A DNA stretch of 64,000 nt from the NCBI RefSeq assembly GCF_004345565.1, contig NZ_SLWA01000004.1:360162-424161 (forward strand). The letters run 5' to 3'. Source of the stretch: Flavobacterium circumlabens. GTDB taxonomy: Bacteria > Bacteroidota > Bacteroidia > Flavobacteriales > Flavobacteriaceae. A program made the position numbers and the translations under genes. Each line of letters opens with the position of its first letter. The stretch's first letter is position 1. The notes beneath the pieces were generated by a model. The model saw nothing but the letters and a program-made list of their open reading frames with translations. It searched no databases and had not been told where the DNA came from. Positions 32,557 to 41,500 of this stretch are shown here, piece by piece.

Positions 32557-35500
32557 TTATTCTTCTATTTCAAAATGCAATAACGGATGCAGCTTCATTT
32601 CCTGATTTTGGCTTTCATGCTTTACCGGAAACCAATATCTCTCTTTCGTAAACGGATAGGTTGGCAGACTGATTTTATGGGGTTTGGTTTCTCTATAAAG
32701 CAATAGCCAGTTTATTGGTTGTTTATTCACCCAATGGAGGGCAACAAATCCTAATTGTCCCACTTTTATCATCTCTTCAATGTCTTCGGGAGTAAGGAGT
32801 GCTTTCTTTTGACCTTGCATCTCACTTGTGGTAAAAATATTTTCACCTTCACTGTTTCTATTTTCATCGTTAATAAAACTGACCAGCTTATTGGCTAATT
32901 CCTCAATATTACTGGCTATAATTGCTAAGCGGTCCTCCATTTCATTCCTTCCGTTCTGCAAGGTATAAGCTATGTCGTGAAGGTTTTCGAAGGAATGTTT
33001 CACGATGTAGGAATACAAGTCAGCGGCCCTTTGTTTTAAACGCTCCCTATTCTGCGCGGATAAAACAATAACTGCCTGCTGGCTGCCATCGTATCTTTTT
33101 TTCTTATCATTATCGTATTCAGAAACCAAAATATGCGCATTACTGCCACCAGCACCAAAACTACTGATTCCGGCAACTCTTGGCAAATTCCCCGATGTTG
33201 GCCAATATCCTGTTTCTTTCTGTAAATAAAAAGGAGTACCTTTTAGCTGAAGGTATTTATTTGGATTTTCCAAATGCGGATTACCTGGAATGGTTTTATT
33301 TTTTAAAGCCAGCACCAGTTTTATAAATCCAGCTATTCCAGCAGCCGCTTCCAAATGGCCTATATTAGTTTTTACACTACCCAAAGCACAGTATTCTTGT
33401 TCTGACGAATTACTTTGGTGTTCTGAAAGTACTTCAAAAGCTAATTTGAGACCTTCTGTTTCTATCGGATCACCTAGTGGTGTTCCTGTGCCATGAGCTT
33501 CGATATAGCTAATACGGTTAGGTAATTTTTTTGCCGAATTAAATGCCTTGATCAAAAGTTCCTTTTGTGCATTTGGATTTGGAGAAGTCATGGTATTTGA
33601 TTTTCCTCCATGATTTTCAGCACTGCCTTCAATTACGGCATAAATTTGATCTCCATTTTCAATGGCTTCTGTAAGCGATTTTAGCACCACAATTCCAACT
33701 CCTTCTCCTCTTACATAGCCATTGGCACTTTCGTCAAATGTTTTGCATCTTCCATCTTTACTTAACATTCCTGCTTTGTTAAATGATCGGCTTAACTCCG
33801 GAGACAACAGGGCATTCACTCCACCAGCAATAGCCAGTTTACATTCTCCGTTTCTAATATTCTGAACTGCTTTGTGTAGGGCAATCAGGGAGCTTGAACA
33901 GGCTGTATCAACTGGTTCACTGGGTCCATGAAAATCGAACAAATATGATATTCTGTTAGCCAATACTGAGCTTGCTATCCCTGTTGCAAAATGTGCCTGA
34001 TACTCTTCGCCATTCCCATTTTTATTAATCAGCGTAGCGTAATCTGAACTTGACGATCCGATAAAAACTCCTGTATTACTTCCTTTTATTTTATTTGACG
34101 GTATGCCAGCATCTTCCAGGGCTCTGAAAACGGTTTCTAATGTAATTCTCTGTTGTGGATCCATTAATTCAGCTTCTGCAGGAGATATATTAAAAAACAA
34201 AGAATCAAATTCATCTATACCTTCTATAAATCCGCCCCATTGAATGTCCTCTTCTGTTGTTTTCCATCTCGAGGTCGGAATTTTAGAAATCAGATCTTTG
34301 TTCTCTATCAGATTTTCCCAAAATTCTTCAATGGTCGGAGATCCTGGAAAGCGTGCGCTCATACCTACAACTGCTATTGGAATGTTTCCGTTTGTGCGTT
34401 GGTCGATAAAATTCGTTTGGTTGATATGGTCTGTTTTTTTCTCTTCTAACCTGTTTTTTGCTGATCCTTCTTCTTCTGCCTGAAGCTTATTTTTTATTAA
34501 GTCAGGACCAAACTGACTGATTAGAAATGCGATTAAACGCTCAACAGTTGGATAGTTATAAAAAACCGTCGGAGCAAGATCTAATTCATAAAACTGATTA
34601 ATTGCGGTTGAAAATTGCACCAGTGTTACGGAATCGAATCCATACTCTCCAAGCTCTTCTTCTGTATCGAGATCAATCAAGTCTATTTTTAAAATTTCGC
34701 TTACCCAACCCAGTATTTTTATTCTGACCTGATTTTCGAGATCAAATGTTGAACCTGCGTTTGAATTGCTTAAAGGAGTTTGTGTTTCCTTTTTTGAAAT
34801 AGCTATCCAGCATTTTTTTTTCTCAAATGAATACACGGGCAAACTTGCTTTAAAAGGTTGCTTTATCATTCCTGATGAGTTCAGGTTTATTGGCTCTCCC
34901 AGTACCCATAATTCCGCAAGTATTTTGTAATCTTCATTTTGACTTGCAGTAATTGTATGGTTTATTTTAGTATTTTCAAATGAGTTAAAAGACCTCTTTT
35001 TTACATCGCCCACAGCTAAATAAGTCAAATTTCCTTCAGAAAACTGCTGCAAACGCTCTCTTAATTCACGTACTGACTGAACTGAAAAGGCCAATCGGCT
35101 TTCCATATGCAGCCTTCCATTTTGAAGTGTATAAGCAATTTCCTGCAGATTACTGTCAGGGTATATTTCCAAATGCTCGCTTAAATCTGAAACTAATGCT
35201 AATAACCGGTCTTTATTTTTTGCGGATAACAAGATCAGTTCGCTTTTTCCTTTAGTTATAGGTTGTTCATTTGCAATATATTCCTCAAGAATCAGATGTG
35301 CATTACTGCCTCCAGCGCCAAAACCGCTAATTCCTGCTATTAAAGGTTTGCTAGAGCCTCGTTTCCATTGTTCCAAATTTTGCTGAACCTTAAACGGTGT
35401 ATTTTTGAAATCAATATTTGAATTGAGATTTTGCGAATGAATAGATGGCACCAGCATGGCATGCTTAAATTGCAAAATCAGTTTTGTTATTCCTGCTATT

Positions 35501-38500
35501 CCTGCTGCAGATTCGCAATGTCCTATGTTTGACTTTACGGATCCTATACTGCAAAATTGTTTTTTATCGGTATTGTATGCCTTTACCAATCCTCTTATTT
35601 CTATTGGATCTCCTAAAGAGGTTCCTGTACCGTGCGTTTCAACATAGCTGATATCTTCCGGATTTATTCCTGCTTTGTGAATTGCATTTTTTATGACTTG
35701 TGCCTGTGCATCAGGATTAGGGACGGTAAACCCATTAACTTTTCCGCCATGGTTTACAGTTGTTGATTTTATGACACCATGAATGTGATCTCCGTCTTTT
35801 ATTGCCTGATGCAGTGTTTTTAAAAGCACTGCTCCTACTCCTTCAGAAGGAACAAAACCATCTCCGTCCTGCGCAAAGCTTTCACATCTTCCCTTTGAGG
35901 ATAAAAAAGCACCTTGGCTCAGCATCAGGTATTTATTTGGATGAATACTAATGTTTACTCCACCGGCAATGGCTACATCACAATTACCTGACAACAAATC
36001 GTTGCAAGCCAGATGAATTGCAGTAAGTGAAGAGGAACACATGGTATCGATTGCCATCGACGGACCTGTAAAACTGTATTGGTAAGAAATCCTGTTTGCT
36101 ATACTACTAGCCGTTTTTCCCAATGCAACCGGCGTTCCTTTTGCAGTTTCCTCAATTCCCAGAAACTGATATTCCTGATACATGACCCCTACATAAACAC
36201 CTGTTTGCAATGCTTTATCTCCATCTCCCGATAGTTGTTCAGGCGTATACCCTGCCTCTCCGATGGTTTCAAAAACGGTTTGTAGAAAAAGGCGTTCCTG
36301 AGGATCCATTCGCTCTGCTTCTTTTGGCGAAATAGTAAAAAACAAAGGATCAAATTCATCGACTCCTTCTATAAACCCTCCAAACTTTCCATTAATAGTA
36401 CCTTCTTTTCCTTTCTCTTCTGTAAAGAAAACTTCATTGTCCCATCTTTCTTTCGGAATTTCTGATATGCTGTTTTTTCCTTGTTTAAGATTATCCCAAA
36501 ATTGATTTAGATTTTTTGCTCCGGGATATTTGCCCGCAATACCAATAATCGCTATGTCATTTGTCGCTACTCTTTCTTTGTGCGGCTCAAGTTCCTTAAT
36601 TGTATCTGTTACTTCTGTCTTTGTTGTGTCAGCAGTAGCTTTCAAATCAAAAAATGAAGGATTTGCATTAGATAGATAATTGGCAAGATCTCTTAAATTT
36701 CTATATTCAAAAAAGAGTGTTGTAGTAATATTGTCTAAGTGTAGTGCTAACTCTTTTGACAGATTTCCAATAAGGATAGAATCAATCCCCAACTGATCAA
36801 AGCTTAGTAACTCATTGATAGCATCAATTTTCATCTTTAACACTTTCGAAAAAATACTTTTTAAAAAAGCCTCTGCATTGCCATATTGGCTCGTGTTAGA
36901 CAGGGTTTCTTTTTCTATTTCATGCGAAATATTTCCATTTTTTTTCTCTTCCGAAAAAATAACACCATTACTTTTTGCAGCTATTAGCTCTTGTCCTGCT
37001 TCAGAAGATGCTGAAAAAACGACGTTTTCAAAGCCTGTCTCTAACAGTGCCTGTCTCCAGGACTCTTTAGACAAAAGCGGGCTTCCCTGTAATCTATAAG
37101 TATTATCTTCATGAAGCCACCATCCGTCAAGCAGCCCAAAAGTCAATGAATAAAACAAATTGGATTCTGTCAATTCATTAAGAATTACCAAACCATTTTG
37201 TTTTAATAAAGATTTTACATTAGATAAAGTTTTTGTGATGTTTTTAGTAGCATGCAGCACATTTGTTCCTAAAACAATATCAAATGTCCCATAATCAAAT
37301 CCTTGCGTGCGAATGTCTTGCTCGATATCCAGTTTTCTAATCTCGAGATAAGAAATTTTATTAGCGTATTTACTTTGAGCTTCAATTAAAAAACTATTTG
37401 ATATATCTGTAAAACAATATTTTAAGTCATTATCGAGAGTATTTAATTTTTTTAATACAGCATCGCTTGACCCTCCGGTTCCTGCACCTATCTCTAAAAT
37501 ATTGATCTGATCCAATCTTTTGCCAGTTTTTGATATAATGTTATAAATCGTTTCTCCCAGCAATTCATTAAAATAATCGGACTGATAATTGTTTTTATAG
37601 ATATCATTGACAAGATCAAATCTGCCGTTTGGAAAAATAACCTCTGTGGCTCTTATCTGATTTTGAAAAATGGCTGCATACTGACTAAAACATTGTTTTA
37701 ACAAATTAATATGAGCCTTAAAGCTGGGGTATTGAATAGCATAATGATCCAGTTCCCTTAAAAGGTTCCATTGAATCAATTCTTTACGAAGATTGTAATC
37801 GAGCATCAATCTATTCTGAACCTCAACGGCATGCCCAAATTCTATAGCTTTACTAATAATTTCTGTTAGTAATTTCTCATATCTAAATTGACTATTGTTC
37901 CTAAAACCCCATAACTTTGGAAATACATCTGAACGCTGTATATTTTCGATGCCCATACCGGACAAAATCTGCAAAATTCCTTTGGAACAAATTTTATCCA
38001 GATCGGTTCTGATCTCCTTTTTTAATCTAAATTGTTCTTTTTCAGCAGCCATATAGGAGATTTGGCTTTTCTGATCAGCGATGGTACCGCTCTTGTTAAA
38101 CAAACAAGATTCCATAACCGGCGAAGCTTGAGTTAATAATTTGATTGCCGTAACTTTTTTAATGTTGTTGGATAGTATTGTTTCGAGAAATTGCATGCCC
38201 TCCTCTTCTGTAATACTGTCTACTCCGTTCGCACGTATTGCAAGCCTGTAACTTTCGTCTGAAACGATACCAACACCTCCCCAATACCCCCAATTTATAG
38301 TATAAACCGGACATTCAGCTTTGTTTTCAAGGCTTTTGGCAAAGCTGTCAATGAAGGTGCACCCACCTGCATAGTTGGCCTGACCTATAGCAGTCCAATA
38401 AGACTGAATAGAGCTGTAGAAACAAATAAAATCTAATGGTTCTTCATTAAAGATTTTTATCAGGTTCTGACTTGTAGCCTGCTTTGTCGAAAAATTACTC

Positions 38501-41500
38501 ACGAAATCACTTTCGCTCATGTTTTTAATCAATTTATCATTGAGTACAATTGCCGAATGAAATATTCCATGAACTGCTGTAAAGTTTCTTTTAATGATTT
38601 GATAGGCATTCTTTACCTGATCGAGGTCACGTGCATCACATTGTATATATAAAGGCCTTGGACCCAATGTTGCAATATAATCGAGGTCTTCAACAATATT
38701 TTGATTTTCTGCACTGCGTCCCAACCATACGATTTGCGCATGATACTTTTTTACCAAATACTTTGTCGTAGTTTTTCCAATTCCACCGGCTCCTCCAAGG
38801 ATTACATAGACCTTTTGGGTTTCAAAAATAGAAGATTGCTGTTGCACTAAAGACAAAGGCATCAAAAAGCGCTGATAAAAATTGTTTTCTCTTACTGCTG
38901 TAATCTGGCCATTAAACGGAACTTTATATAATTGGCTAAAATCTGTATGACCAGTATCAAGATCTATTATTCGTATTTTCCAGTGCGGTACTTCTTTTGA
39001 AAGTGACCCCATTATACCAATAATTCCACTTCCATGATCGTTTACCTTTTGACCAGCAAATATTTGCTGTGTATTTTGCGTGAATACGGTTAAGGCTATA
39101 TCCTTTTCTCCGACATCAGCCATAAGATTTTTAATTTGCTGAAAAACGTTTAACTCAGGAATTGTATTTTCTGTTTGTATTCCCTGAAAAAAGTAGATTT
39201 CATCAAAAATTGTTAAGTTTTCTTTTTCATAATGACTAATATTACATCCTTCCCTTTTAAGAAATTGCTCAAATTCTTTCGCTATTTTTAAGTTCTCGCC
39301 ACCACTAATTAACACACCTTTTACATAAGGCGTATTGGGAGTATCCATAGCCAGTATTCTTTTCCAGGTTTCAGTAAAGAATGGCTTTTGCAGATTACTT
39401 TGCTCTGATTTTACTTTGCTTTTAAGAAAAACAAAATCGTTAAAAACTGCAAGACAATGTCCATTCTGGTCAAACAATTGCAAATTGTAACTTAAAATAT
39501 TTGCTGAACTATTTTTTTGTACATAACACCAAACCTGATCTGGAATTACATCATAAAACATTAATTTTCCGGCACTGTAAGGAACAGTAACACTTGTTTC
39601 CGTACCCGACAAAAGGCCTTGCAATAAACAAGTCTGCAATGCAGCATCCATAATACCAAGATTAGATAATTCTTTTCCTTTAAAATCGTCTTTAAAAGAA
39701 ATGAAGGAAAGTGCTTCATCTATACCGTAATTTATACTTTCAATTATAGCATACGTAGGACCATATTTAAAATTATTATCACCTAAAATCTTATAGCAAT
39801 ATTCCTTTTGTCCCTGCGCAGAAAGCTGATATTGTAACTCGTGAATATTAATACTTTTATCAGCATATACTTCCTGAGTATCAAAACTTCCGTTGCAATT
39901 TACTTCTGCTTCTCCTTCTGTAAAAATTTCAAAATTTAATTCATTATTTTTTGTGAAAATTTTTATGAAAATTTCCTGTGGACCATTCACTATATGTGGC
40001 TTGAACCAATTTACATTCTTCAATGCGGTAATGCTTCGTCCTGTAACTGCTTTTACAGCATGTTTGGCCATTTCGACGGATACAACTCCTGGAAGGATTT
40101 TTTCTCCGTTGATGATATGATCTGTTAAAAATGACTCATTTCCTGATAAAGTGCACGAAAATAATCTTCCTTGCTGATTGGGTTGTTTTAAGCACAAGAC
40201 CGGTTTCCAGTTTTCATTTTGAGAGGTAGTTTCTGATTGAGGAATCCAATACTCTTCTTTCGAAAAGGGATAAGTGGGGATTTCAATTTTTGTGCGCTCA
40301 ACATCAGAATCAATTATACTCCAGTTAATATTATGGCCTTTTGTCCAGTTTATGGCGATCTCATTTGGATCACTATTACGTACTTCCGAATCAACACCTA
40401 TAACATCTACCACTTTTCTGTAATGGGTAACATTAGAAGTTTTGCCAGAAAGATATTCTGAAAGTTCGAATTTCAATTGAGATATGGATGCCGATACAAT
40501 GGCTAAGCGTACACAAAATTCTTCGCGCGCCACCTGCAAAGTGTAGGCAAGATTAAAAAGATCTATCTCCTCGTCTAAAAAGGAATGCAGTTTTAGTGCA
40601 TAATTGCGTAATTGGTTTTCGTTTGTGGCGGATAAAATAAAAACTAATTGTCTTGGCACCCTTATCGGATTTTTTTTAACGGTATGATAACTTTGTACTA
40701 CAACATGCGCATTTGCACCCCCAATACCAAAACTGCTGATACCTGCGATTACGTTTGTATTATTTCCTTCTCCTTCCCAGGACTTTAAAGTGTCGGCAAT
40801 ATAAAAGGGCGTATTTTGAAGATTAATTTTTGGGTTAAGATCTTTAAAATTAATTGTTGGCGGCAAAATTCTTTTTTCCATAGACAGCAGCACTTTTACC
40901 ATTCCTGCCATTCCTGAAGCTGCTTCAAGATGTCCTAAATTGGTTTTTACAGAGCCAATTCCACAAAACTTTTCAGCAAAGCTATTGCCACCATCCTCTT
41001 TGCTTTTTCTATTTTTAAATGCCTGTGTTAATCCGGCTATTTCTATAGGATCACCCAGACTGGTTCCTGTTCCGTGAGCTTCTATGTAGCTAATACGTTC
41101 TACGGCTATCTGAGCATTTTCAAATGCTTTTTCTACCAATTTTCTTTGCTTATCAGGATTTGGAACAGTTAATCCGCCAGACAGACCACCATGATTAATT
41201 GCAGACCCTTTTATAATTCCTTTAATCTCATCCTTATCTGCAATTGCGTCTTTAAGTGATTTTAAAAGTAATACTGCTGCTCCTTCTGCCCTTACAAAGC
41301 CATTTGCATTTTTATCAAATGTGCTGCATTTCGCATTCTCACTCAACATATTTGCTTTTTGGTAGGCTAAACTTCTTGCCGAATGGCAAATGATATTAAT
41401 CCCGCCAACAACAACCTGTTTACATTCTCCTGATTTAATTGATTTTATAGCTTCATGAATCGCTACCAGCGAAGAAGAACAAGCAGTATCCAATTGAACA

